Shown here: positions 21,486-32,442 of the stretch, piece after piece
Layout of the letters: each line of letters begins with the position of its first letter
How positions within the stretch are numbered: the first letter of the stretch is position 1
Origin: Amphiura filiformis
Lineage: Eukaryota; Echinodermata; Ophiuroidea; Amphilepidida; Amphiuridae
Direction of reading: 5' to 3'
Assembly (NCBI RefSeq): GCF_039555335.1
Contig: NC_092637.1
Coordinates: forward strand, 45,029,613 to 45,093,612
Length of the DNA stretch: 64,000 nucleotides
Notes under the pieces: model-generated
Told to the model about the DNA's origin: nothing
The model's input: the letters and a program-made list of their open reading frames with translations, nothing else
Database searches by the model: none
Program-made: the position numbers and the translations under genes

Positions 21486-22395
21486 GTTTTATACCCATAC
21501 GACAGTTTTGAGTAATTTGACCTCAGATGACCCCTGAGAAACCCCGGATGACCCCAAAATGACCTTTCATATATTTGGTTCTTAATGTCGACTGTACCCA
21601 CCAAGTTTCATACCAATACAATAGTTTTAGTAATTTGACCTCAGATGACCCCTGGGTGACCCCGGATGACCTTTCAAATATTTGGCTCTAAATGTCGACT
21701 GTACCCATCATGTTTTTTTTTATGATCATACAACAGTTTTAGTAATTTGACCTCAGATGACCCCTGGGTGCCCCAAAATGACCTTCCCAATATTTGGCTC
21801 TAATATCGACTGTAGGCCTACCCACCAAGTTTCATGCGCATACGACAGTTTGTAGTAATTTAGATGACCTCAAAATGACCTTCCAAAATTGGCTCTAAAT
21901 GTCGAATGTACCCACCACGTTTCATGCCCATTCGACATTGTATAGTAATTTGACTTCATATGACCCCTGGGTGACCCCGGATGACCCAAAATGAACTGAC
22001 CAAATATGGCTTTAAGTGTTGACTGTACACCAAGTTTCATGCCCATACGACAGTTTTTAGTAATTTGACCTCAGATGAACCCTGGGTGACCCGGATGACC
22101 CCAAAAATGACCTTGCAAAAAATTAGCTCTAAATGTCGACTGTTTCCACCAAGTTTCATGCCCATTTTCACCAAGTTTCATGACAGTTTTTATTAATTTG
22201 ACCTCAGATGAGCCCTGGGTGACCCCAAAATGACCTTCCAAAACTTGGCTTTAAATGTCGACTGTACCCACCAAGTGTCATGCCCATACAACAGTTTTTA
22301 CTATGACCTCTGGTGACCCAGAATGATCCCAAATTTGGCTCTAAATGTCGACTGTACCCACCAAGTTTCATGCCTATACGACCTTGGCCCACTAA
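21486..22395. repeat. TGACC-rich ~120-bp tandem repeat, copy 2 (longer)
   Basis: Continues about two monomers beyond the point where copy 1 is cut. It ends near 22395 after CCACCAAGTTTCATGCC. Confidence 0.85.
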
Positions 22396-22975
22396 CCAAT
22401 ACAAACTTGTTCTGCCTGTGGTGCATCCAGGTGGTATTCGCCGTGCATTCTCTAAATTCAGTAAATTTCCATCGTCAACCGTGTAATTGAATGGGATTAT
22501 CGATATTGAACCCCACAAAACTAACCGAGTATATGGGAAATGCCATACGGCCGAGCGGTTTTGCCAGGTCTCTCCGACCATCATGCCACTCGCCGCCTGG
22601 GTGCATCCACACACCAAGTTTGAGGGACGTACAACCCCTATTCTCCGAGAAAAGAGGTGAATAGTGCAAATTCTAATCATGAAATTGCGTTGCGATCCTC
22701 CTATTATACCGTTGTACAGAGCAAAATACGCCTATCGAATGTGTGTTATCGGCCCTTAGTGACTTTAGGACCCAAGGATTCGATCACGAAGAGCAACTAC
22801 GGTAGGCATATAGGTCCCCTGTACTAAAAAAAAGATCGGAGATAGCCTGGGCTTTTCTTTGTCCCAAACATAATAAATGCATATAGAACAATTTTTTTTT
22901 TCTTTTACAGCCCCAGACATTGAAAGTTCTGTTTCTTTTTCGTAGCGCTCGTGACGGAAAGATTTGTTGTGGTTA
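22396..22975. other. No gene recognised
   Basis: A transition between minisatellite and Penelope remnant. The minus-strand open frame at 22204-22680 runs through the minisatellite and is not supported. GGTGCATCCA occurs twice (about 22419 and 22598). Confidence 0.45.
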
Positions 22976-22979
22976 TTGT

Positions 22980-23200
22980 ACCTGGTTTTAAAGTTACCAG
23001 CTAAACTAAACTACTCAATCTCATGGGAAATTCTCAAGTATTCTAATACCCATATGCGCAGTTCAGGCCAATGCAATCTCTGTATGGAGGAAAAACTTCA
23101 CATCTTATACAGTAATAGACACGATTCAGAAGTCCCAATCAATAGGCGTAATGAGCTTGTATCTAAATGCCGTCATGGTAACCATCGACGCAAATCGCCC
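22980..23200 (+). pseudogene. Penelope-like element, C-terminal GIY-YIG tail
   Basis: The frame from 22964 contains INYSISWEILKYS-like sequence (here LNYSISWEILKYS), CNLCMEEKLHIL and RRNELVSKCRHGN. This order (W-x-IL, C-x-LC-x-EK, N-(K/R)R-x-EL-x-(S/T)-x-CRH) is what I know from the end of the GIY-YIG endonuclease domain of Penelope-like retroelements. The RT part and the GIY-YIG start are absent, so it is a 5'-truncated copy, as is usual for this class. It lies at the left edge of the long satellite. Confidence 0.6.
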
Positions 23201-23329
23201 GACCGAAAAAAAAAAACTAGTGGTGCATACAACACGAACAAGCCGGCCCACTTAATGACCTATGACCTCAAATATGTGAACATTCTATAGACACTGGCCA
23301 ATGTCAATTCATGTGTGCAATTAGCGTCA

Positions 23330-25150
23330 CTCAGCTATGTTGTTTGAGGCAGAAGATGCAATTTTAAGGTATTTCGTCTCGGACCAGAAGTAATCCCTGA
23401 AGGACCTTTGACTTCAAATAAAAAATACCACTACACTGGGTAACAGCAATTCATGTGTGATCATACCGGCTTTTTGCTATGTTTTTAATGGCTAAAAAAA
23501 TTGTTGACGGTATTTTGTTTTAGACCGGAAGTGACCCCTTAATGACCTTTGGCCCAAATAAAAAATACCACACATAGAGTTGGTAATAATATTTCATGGG
23601 TGAACATACCGTCACTATGGTATGTTTTACTTGACTAATAAAAATTGTATTTGGTTTTAGACCGGAAGTGGATTTTTAATCACTTTTAACCCCAAATTTG
23701 TGAACACCCTATAGACACTGGCTAATGTTAATGCATGTGTGAACATACCGGCTCTCTGCTATGTTTTTCCTGGCTAACAAAAATTGTTGAAGGTATTTTG
23801 TTTTAGACTGGAAGTGACCCCTTAATGACCTTTGACCCTTAATGACCTTTGACCCCAAATAAAAAAAATCACATATACACTGCGTAACAACAATTCATGT
23901 GTAAACATGACGGCTCTCTGCTATAGTTTTCCTTGCTAAACAAATTATTGACAGTGTTTTGTTTTTAGACTGGAAGTGACCCCTTAATGACCTCTGACCC
24001 CAAAAAATACCACACATAAACGTAGCAACAATAATTCATGTGTGATCATACCGTCACTGTGGTATGTTTTATTTTACTTGGGTAATAAAAATCGTTGAAG
24101 GTATTTGGTTTTAGACCGGAAGTGACCCCTTAATGTTAACACCCTATAGACACTGGCATGTGTGCAAGTGGCATCACTCTGCTTTGTTTTTTGTGGCAGA
24201 AGAAGCATTTTGAAGATTTTTTTGTCTTGGACCAGAAGTGACCCCTTAATGACATTTGACCAGAAATTTGTTAACCCCTAATAGGCATTGATTAACAACA
24301 ATGCTTTTGTGCAAGTGTCGTCGCTGTACTGTGTAACTTTAGACAGAATTTAATTTTTGAATTTTTTTAAATTTCAGACCAGAAATGACCCCTTTAATGA
24401 CCTTTGACTCCAAATCTGTGAACACCCCATAGGCACATGCTAATGTCAATGCATGTGTGCAAGTGGCGTCACTGTGCTATGTTATTTGTAGAAGAAGCAT
24501 ATTTAGTGTCAAAAAATCACATTTTTGGCCGTAAACCGGAAGTAGCTACCTCTTAATGACCTTTGACCCTAAATCTGTGAACACCCCTAAGGCACAGCGT
24601 AACAGCAATGCACATGTACAAGTGGCGTCATTGTGTGATGTTGCTTGTGGAAGAAGCAGCAGATTGACAGAAGAAGAAGGAACTATATAGTTGTCCGCAG
24701 ACAACAAACAAGACGGCATGAAGGTCAGATGGCTGAATGAAAGTTAGGTCTATGTCATCCGTCTCCCGTAGGTCGAGATACAGCCACTTTTCCGCAATTT
24801 TAAACATTTTACCGTGTGTCAGAAATGACCTTAGATGACCTTTGACCCCTACCCTGGGTCACGAATGTCATTAAATGTATTTTTCTTGTGTTCAGAGTGT
24901 CACAAGGAACATTTATATTAATTTTCAGCTTCATCCAAGCATGTCGGTCGATTAAAATTTTTGACCTTTGACCCCTATAACTTGACCCCTGTGTCACGGA
25001 TGTGGTTAACTGCACTTGCATTATGCTTAGAATGCCATAATGAACATTTCTGGTGATTTCCAGCTGAATCGGAACTTATATATGGATTTTCAACTTTTTG
25101 AACTTTGACCTTTAAAATTTTAAACATTTTTTGCAAATTTGACGTTTAGA
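23330..25150 (+). repeat. Satellite, forward orientation, divergent left part
   Basis: Monomers of roughly 150 bp (some longer) with GACCGGAAGTGACCCCTTAA, TGACCTTTGACCCC, AACACCCTATAGACACTGG, AATG/CATGTGTG and TATGTTTTTC. They are more diverged than the array further right, as expected at a satellite edge. Perfect TGACCTTTGACC (DR1) sites are visible for example at about 23827, 23845, 24558, 24834 and 24961. No genes. Confidence 0.85.
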
Positions 25151-25800
25151 CCTCCTTAATGACCTTTTACCCAATATAAAAAAAAACACCTCATATACAC
25201 CGAGAAAATGCATTGTTACAGTTTAAATAACAAAAATCTACTATGCTTAGTTATGGAGATAAAAATTATTTTATTATAACTGCGGCAGGTCCTGGACAGT
25301 ACCTGAATCCAGTCAGAAGCTATCTCATTGGGCGATGAAAATATAATACGAAAAGCATAGAAATATCCAAAACTATGGAACAATTTAGAGTCTCATTTTG
25401 TAAGGAATTTCTATCTGAAATCCCTCAGGTAATTCTGGCTAGAAATACCCGAAATATCGAATCATGCTGTAAACATCTGAACATGTTAAACACCATCTGA
25501 TCTCTTCACTCTACCGTGTACACGGTATAACAATATTGATTAATCGAAACAACTTTGTGAGAGATCAGTGTTACATGTCTTATTGGCTTTTAATGCGGCG
25601 TTCTGAAAAGTAAGCGTGCTAACTAGGAATTAAACAAAATATTAATTCCATACAGCTTAAAACACATAGCAAAGACTTGCAATTAATGGAGTTCACATAA
25701 TTTTCTTTCAGACTTGAAAGCAAGTATACTTTATATGTACCTGCACTTGGTACTATATTAAGTTATTTAGCTTAAATTATTTAGTTATATATAATAAGTT
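25151..25800. other. Unassigned insertion in the satellite
   Basis: About 650 bp without monomer sequence interrupts the array. I found no TIRs, open frames or RNA genes. Confidence 0.45.
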
Positions 25801-28302
25801 ATTTAGTCTAATTGACCTTTGACCAAAAAAAATTAAAATACCGTGCATGCATCGGGTAACATTAATGCATATATGAAGTTTATGTCACTCTGGTCTGGTT
25901 ATGTTTTGAGATAAACACAAATGAACATATTTGATGATTTTTGGTTTTTGACCGGTAGCGACCCCTTAATGACATTTGACCCCGAAACTGTAGACATCCC
26001 AAAGACCCTGTTTGGTAGCAATGCATGTGTGCTAATAACAACACTCTGCTATGTAATTGGTAAAAACAGTGATTTTTTGAATATTTTTAGCTTTCAGACC
26101 GGAAATGACCCCCTTAATGACCTTTGACCCCTTATCTGTGAACACCCTATAGACACCAACCAAAGTCAAGTCACATGACTTGACATCACATGTTATTTGC
26201 GGAAAAAGATACATTTTAGAGTAAAATTTTTTGCCATTGTGAGCAGGTCAAAGGTCAAATGGAGTTCAATGTCATGTCACATGTGGGGACATGGTCAGTG
26301 GTGTTTGTGACCATGTATAACAGAGCTAGGGCGAAACGTGGCAAGTCACGCAAAATGTCACGTGTTGCCAGAAGAAAGAAAGAACCAGTAAGAAACAGAA
26401 CAAGGCGGCAGGTCTGACGTCTTGTAAGAAAGAAAGAAATCATGCAAAAACAATACAAGCCGGCCTTCCAAAGGCCGGCTTGAAAGAAAGAAAGAAAGAA
26501 ATACTAGATATGGTTGCGGTCGCCTGCGACCGCGAGTATGCACTGCCGCCAGGTATTTTTGAAGGTATTTTGTTTAACACCGGAAGTGACCCCTTAATCA
26601 CCTTTGAACCCGCAAAAAATATTACATATAAACTGGGTAACCACAATTCTTGTGTGAACATACCGTTACTGTCCTGTGCTTTCCTTAGGTAATAAAATGT
26701 TTTGTAGGTATTTCGATTTATACCGGAAGTGACCTTTTAATGACCTTTGACCCAAAATCTGTGTACACCCCATAGACATTGTTTAATAACAATGCATGTG
26801 TGCAAGTGGCGTCGTTGTCCTACGTAATTTGTGGGACAAGAAGCATTTTAAAGGTATTTCGTGTTATACCGGAAGTGACCACATATTCACTAGAAATCAC
26901 ATTTCATGTGTGGACAAACTGTTACTGTTCTATGTTTTTCTTAGCTAATAAAACTTTTTGAAGGTATTTCATTTTATACCGGAAGTGACCCCTTAATGAC
27001 CTTTGACCCCAAATAAAAAAAATAACACATATACACTGGGTAACGACAATTTATGTGTGATCATACCGTTACTGTCCTGTTTTTCTTAGCCAATAAAATT
27101 TTTTCAAGGTATTTCGTTTTATACCGGAAGTGACCCCTTAATGACATTTAACCCCAAATTTGTGTACACTCCGTAGACACTGGATAATAACAATGCATGT
27201 GTGCAAATGGCGTCACTCTCTTACGTAATTTGTGGGAGAGGAAGCATTTTAAAGGTATTTCGTTTTGTACCGGAAGTGACCTCTTATTGACCTTTGACCC
27301 CAATTCTGTGTACAACTTTTAGGCACTGGATATAGATGATGCACGTGTGCAAGTCATGTCACGATGCTATGTATTATGTGGAAGGAGAAGCATTTTTAAT
27401 GAAAACCACGTTTTTGGTCATTGACCGGAAGTGGATGACCTTTGACCGGAAGTTGATCATGTGACATTTGTAGCCAGTATCAGTGATGACTGTGTCTAAG
27501 TTAAGTTGATATCCATGAAAGTATGTTAGAGCTAGAGTTATTTTTAAGTTTCAAGAGGGGGTCTGCAAAATGTTGTCAGAATAAACTAGATATGGTTGCG
27601 GTCGCCTGCGACCGCGAGCATGCACTGCTGCCAGGTATTTTTGAAGGTATTCTGTTTAACATCGGAAGTGACCCCTTTGGCCCCGCAAAAATATTACATA
27701 TAAACTGGGTAACCACAATTGTGAACATACCATTACTGTCCTGTGTTTTTCTTAGCTAATAAAATAATCTGAAGGTATTTCGTTTTATACCGGAAGTGAC
27801 CTCTTAATGACCGTTGACCCCAAATTTGTGTACATCCCATAGACACTGGTTAATAACAATGCATGTGTGCAAGTGGCGTCACTGTCCTACGTAATTTGTG
27901 GTAGAAGTAGCATTTTTAAGGTATTTCGTTTTATACCGGAAGTGATTCCTTAATGACCTTTGACCCAAAATAAAAAATACCACATATACACTAGGTAACC
28001 ACAATCCATGTGTGGACATACTGTTACTGTCCTATGCTTTTCTTAGATAATAAAATTGAATGTGTTTCGTTTTATACCGGAAGTGACACCTTAATGACCT
28101 TTGACCTTAAATTAAAAAAACATATATTTACTATGTAATATCAAGTCATGTGTGAACATACCGTGACTGTGTTATGTTTTTTTTCTGGCTAATAAAAATG
28201 TTGAACATTTTTGGTTTTTGACCGGAAGTGACCCCTTAATGACCTTTGATCCCAATTCTGTGTATAACCTGTGTGCAAGTGACGTCACGGTGCAATGTAA
28301 TA
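25801..28302 (+). repeat. Satellite, forward orientation, regular A/B dimers
   Basis: Two monomer types alternate. Type A has TGTGTACACCCCATAGACAC, AATGCATGTGTGCAAGTGGC and TACGTAATTTGTGG. Type B has ATACCACATATACACTGGG, CATGTGTGAACATACCG and TTTTTCTTAGCTAATAAAA. Both end in TTTTATACCGGAAGTGACCC and TTAATGACCTTTGACCCC. Spacing between successive ACCGGAAGTG sites is about 142-150 bp, so the dimer is close to 300 bp. Hairpin sites interrupt at about 26459-26535 and 27590-27618. Confidence 0.9.
26459..26535. repeat. Paired palindromes beside a GAAA tract in the satellite
   Basis: AAGCCGGCCTT-cc-AAAGGCCGGCTT is followed by (GAAA)n, ACTAGA, then GCGGTCGC-ctGCGACCGC. The same arrangement (hairpin, purine tract, ACTAGA, hairpin) recurs with different stem sequences elsewhere in the satellite (30254, 31044, 32903-33020). 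The second hairpin also recurs at 27598. Confidence 0.75.
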
Positions 28303-29642
28303 CAGGGTGTCCCAGAATGATTTATACCGGGAAAGTTGGATTTTTCTAGGTATGAAGAGCATTGCTATTGGTAGTATTGTTTTAATTTCTAAAATTTACA
28401 TATATTTAGCTTTCTTAGAAATTTTAGATTTTAGAAATAGGACGTTTCTAATAGAAGTTACAGGATATTGCGTAAATATGGTGAATTTCAAGTTTTGACA
28501 AAACAATTTTGAAAACCTGTAAAATTTCAGCACAAAAGTTATTTGGAAAATGTTATGCAGGTATATTTGTGCGTCCTGTTCTTAATTCTCTAAAATGGCG
28601 ATATCTATCGATTATTTATGATGTTGCAAAGCAATCCTTGTATGGAATAAAGGATTTGTTACGCTTGAGTGACCTTATCCTATTCTTTATTAGGCAGCGG
28701 TTTTGAAGACAATTATTGTGGTGTGTGAGTTTCAACATTTGAAATGCCGGCAGAGATAGATTTGTCATAAAAGTTCGTGGTTCGTCCTTCGTGTCACAGT
28801 ATGTATTTATGTCCACAGTATATTAGCAAACCCACAGCTACATAACGGAGGAGATTACAATTTGCTGCGAAGGATCCTTAAGGAAGTTATATCCTCTGTA
28901 ATAATGACATTTTTGGGTAAAAATTGTGGTCAAAATCGCATAAAAACTATGTTTTTCAACCTAAGTATCTGAAGTCATATTTAAATGTTTCACTTAATCC
29001 CATATCAAGAATTATTCAGCGTTGTAAGCTCTACATATGTGCCAAATTTGATGTATTTCCTATAAACACTGGCACACTGGTTAAGGTCTTTGCCTTTGGT
29101 GCGAGAGGTCCCGGGTTCAATTCCCCGCAGGACCAAAAGAAATCTCCGCTCTCCCCGTGGTTCATCTGGTAATGGCGGGGCAGATGATCCATGTTAAAAG
29201 ACCTCGTTTACAGGTGGTTCCGATCAGGGTAACGCCCGATTGTCGGCCACACTTGCCTGTTCTGTAAAAATACCTCGAACAGCTATCTACGGCGACCCCC
29301 TTCGTTCACCAGGTCACTTGTGCCTGGCCGAAGTTTCGTCAGCGTTATCTCGAATGTAGGATTTCTCCAATATATTGCACAGTACGGCAGGACGATGGTG
29401 ATAAAGGATCCATGCCCGGGGATCCATGTGCCTTTGCACTGAAAATTACACACACCGTTTTCATCTATTTTCAGTAATATCAATGCCACGCCAAAACGAA
29501 TCAAGCTATTTATATGAAAGTCAAAGAATAAGTAGGAGACATGTCTGTCATTGTACTGCACTAATTAAAATTGGATTCACTGTTGACTAAATATTTTTAA
29601 TATTTTTTTCAAACACGGTATAAATCATTCTGGGACACCTTG
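28303..29642. mobile_element. Tc1/mariner-like element (1340 bp) inserted in satellite
   Basis: Ends CAGGGTGTCCCAGAATGATT and the inverse of AATCATTCTGGGACACCTTG, flanked by TA (28301-28302 and 29643-29644). The satellite reads straight across once it is removed (TGCAATGTAA-TA-TGTGGAAG). No transposase frame is visible; it contains a tRNA-like SINE. The CAGGGTGTCCC end and TA duplication are typical of mariner-type elements. Confidence 0.82.
29070..29345 (+). repeat. tRNA-derived SINE-like insertion
   Basis: A-box-like ACTGGTTAAGGTCTTTGCC, then GGTGCGAGAGG, and the B box GGGTTCAATTCC with 3' GGACC form a tRNA-like head of about 65 nt. A non-tRNA body follows (CGATCAGGGTAACGCCCGAT and onward). 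The right end is not sharp. No target duplication was found. Confidence 0.55.
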
Positions 29643-30445
29643 TATGTGGAAGAAGAAGCATTTTAGTGAAAGTTTTGGTTTCTTACCGGAAGTGGCCTTC
29701 TTTTTACCTTTGACCCCAAATTAAAAAATACCATATATTCACTATGTAATAGCAAGTCATGTGTGAACATACCGTTACATGCTATGTTTTTTTCTGGCTA
29801 ATAAAAAATATTGAACGTTTTTGGTTTTTGACCAGAAGTTACCCCTTAATGACCTTTGATCCCAATTCTATGTACAACTTTTAGATATTGGCCATAGGTG
29901 ATGTACGTGTGTGCAAGTGACGTCACGGTGCTATGTAATATGTGGAAGGAGAAGCATTTTTAGTGAAAATCACGTTTTTGGCCACTGACTGGAAGTGGAT
30001 GATCTTTGACCGGAAATGATCATGTGACATTTGTGGCACCACCCAATGGTCCAGCCTCTTGTCACACTTTCACGATATCCGACGGATACCTAACAAGCGC
30101 TACGAAGCGTGCCTCTTCACACCTTACGAAATACTTACTAGCGTTGCGTTGGGTTGCGTTCCGTTGGAGTTACTTATACTACTCTTATTTCCTCTTACTT
30201 AATAGAGCAAATGTAAAGGTCGGCAGAAGAAGAAAGAAAGAAGAACTAGACTTAGCTGTGGTCTAAGACCACGAATGACCTTTGACCCCAAAATCTACGA
30301 AAATTCCACAGGCATTGCCTTATGTCAATGCATGTGTGCAAATAGTATCACTCTGACATGTTATTTGTGACAGAAGGGACATTTTGCATGATTTTTCATC
30401 TTGGACCGGAAGTGACCCCTTAATGACCTTTGACCCCAAATAAAA

Positions 30446-30498
<53 letters not shown>

Positions 30499-31164
30499 GT
30501 AAACATAATTCATATGTGCACATACCGTCACTCTCCTATGTTTTTCTTAGCTGATACAATTTTTTGAAGGTATATGGTTTTATACCGGAAGTGCCCTCTT
30601 AATGACCTTTGACCTCAAATCTGTGAATGATTCATAGACACTGTGTAATAGCAATGCATGTGCGCAAGTTGCATCACCGTCCTACGTAATTTGTGGGAGA
30701 AGTAGCATTTTGAAGCTATTTCGTTTTATACCGGAAGTGACCCCTTAATGACCTTTGACCTCAAACAAAAAATACCACATATACATAAGGTAAACATAAT
30801 TCATGTGTGCACATACCCTCACTCTCCTATGTTTTTCTTAGCTTATAAAATTTTTTTAACAATGCATGTGTGCAAGTAGCGTTACTGTCCTGCGAAATTT
30901 GTGGGAGAAGTAGCATTTCATGTGCCATGTAGGGGCAAGGTCAGTGATAGTCGTGACCAAGTTAGGTCAAAATCGGTGTAAGCATGTCAGTGCTAGAGCA
31001 AATGAAATGGTCGACAGAAGAAAGAAGAAAGAACTAGACTTAGCTGTGGTCTAAGACCACGAACACAGCCGTGTTGTGACCCCTTGTTGACCTTTGACCC
31101 CAAATTCTACGAAAACTCCACAGGCATTGCCTTATGTCAATGCATGTGTGCAAATAGTATCACT
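29643..31164 (+). repeat. Satellite, forward orientation, continued
   Basis: Further A/B monomers with TATACCGGAAGTGACCCC and TGACCTTTGACC. A (TA)n run lies at about 30448-30496. The palindromic word GTGGTCTAAGACCAC occurs at about 30254 and 31044 next to a GAAAGAA tract and ACTAGA. CRE-like GTGACGTCAC occurs at about 29918, and also at 28280 just before the mariner-like element. Confidence 0.9.
30448..30496. repeat. (TA)n microsatellite
   Basis: About 48 bp of almost pure TA inside a type B monomer. Confidence 0.9.
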
Positions 31165-31936
31165 CTGCAATATCCACGGTGTAAATCGCCCCAAAATGAC
31201 CTTTTACATGGTAAACACTTGAGGATGACCCTCTCTAGTTATTGGCATGAAGATGTTTTACGCAAAAAAATGGAAAGATGAGTTTAAACAATCTGATCAC
31301 CCCCTTCCCAATTACCCATTAGGTTTAAACTGCGTAGCAAAATCATCTTGAGGGATTCAAGTACACATCCCCGAGGGCACGTATAAATGACACGCCTTTC
31401 ATCACACAAAACTATAAACAAGGTACATAAAATGCCTTGTGTGTCGCCGAAAATCCGCACAATTGAAAACATTGTAAACATAACTGCTAGCGGTTGTGCT
31501 TTGTAGAACGTGTGCATTATGTAGTGTAAGGGTTCATCCAATGGTCATATCCTTGATTGATGTCATGTCATTCAGGCGTGGGAAAGTGAATCAACGTTCA
31601 CATGCATGATTTATATGTTTTAGCTGTGAAGAGCACAGTGAAGAGGCGGTGATAAGGAGTCCGGGGAAAGGAGTTAATCACGGTAACCTTCCGATTCCAA
31701 TTGTGTAACCCGTAAAATAGTTCTTTTAAAAAGAAGACATTGAGCTAAAATTGTTACAATTTATACGAATTATTTACTTGATGCAACATAAATGAGTACT
31801 TTAAGCTACTTTAATGAAAAAAGCTAGCAACAAAACGAAAGGCCAATTATACATAGGTATTGATCGATACTATCGAAAGAACCTTTGAAGAAGTATTTTG
31901 AAGGTATTCGGTCAGACATCGAAAGTGACCCCTTAA
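31165..31936. repeat. Left arm of a large interrupted inverted repeat
   Basis: Three consecutive blocks, called P (31165-31549), Q (31543-31605) and R (31605-31936), reappear inverted and in mirror order at 39108-38708, 37732-37665 and 34951-34663. The right arm is broken by three insertions. The sequence itself has no gene; it interrupts the satellite in both arms, so it was part of the array before the inversion. Confidence 0.82.
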
Positions 31937-32438
31937 AGCCTTAATGTACGATCTTTTTAAATTTTTAGAGTTTTCTTTTTTTCTTCTAAAATGATAATAT
32001 GCAATCATTATGAAAGTTCCCAATACCTTTGGACGCGAAAAACATTGGGAATTTGCAAAGAAACAACATCATAAACTTAACCTCTATCACTCGAAACATC
32101 TCGCACTATTTGGATTAGGACAGCGAGTGCGGCCTCAGAGTTAGTCTCCTACGCGGCCAGTTTGGTTACGCTCCTCCACATGTGGAGGGAGCGTAACCAA
32201 GCTAGTTTTGTAGGAGGCTACGGTTTGCGATCGTGGCCGACATAAAGTCATAATCTAAAAAAATTATGACTTTATGTCGGACCAACAGAAAATCGTCCCG
32301 TTTTACTACAAATAGGACGAATTTGACAGTTTGCTCATAGATTTAAGTTAGAACATGTGTAAGTATTACAAATATGCCAAAAAATCGGTTTTGAAAAAAA
32401 TAAAGGTAAATTCTGAAAAAAGATCGTACATTATGACT
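31937..32438. mobile_element. TTAA-flanked MITE at the satellite orientation switch
   Basis: Ends TAATGTACGATCTTTTT and its inverse AAAAGATCGTACATTATGACT, flanked by TTAA (31933-31936 and 32439-32442). The TTAA duplication points to piggyBac- or Kolobok-type mobilisation. It holds two internal hairpins (about 32143-32221 with TTTGGTTACGCTCC arms, and 32238-32280 with CCGACATAAAGTCATAAT arms). The satellite is forward to its left and reverse to its right. Confidence 0.8.
32143..32221. repeat. Hairpin with TTTGGTTACGCTCC arms
   Basis: AGTCTCCTAC...TTTGGTTACGCTCCTCCACA is followed by its inverse, with a short loop around TGTGGA. A one-armed relative with the same words (CAATTTGGTTCCGCTCC on the minus strand) lies at about 38608-38668. 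Confidence 0.7.
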
Positions 32439-32442
32439 TTAA

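Larger units (their letters stand above)
14662..22190. repeat. 7.53-kb tandem duplication unit, copy 2
   Basis: Repeats 7121-14661, with the same LINE deletion, MITEs, kinase exon and split tRNA-like sequence. Differences are small indels, mainly in homopolymers (for example the C run at 11382 and the A run at 7867). After 22190 the minisatellite continues where copy 1 stops. Confidence 0.9.

Noticed and set aside
22204-22680. 158-codon minus-strand open frame
   Set aside because: It runs through the TGACC minisatellite; the repeated peptide comes from the repeat, with no recognised domain.
26255-26692. Several 60-73-codon frames in the satellite
   Set aside because: They recur wherever the monomer recurs and simply translate the satellite; no conserved start or domain.
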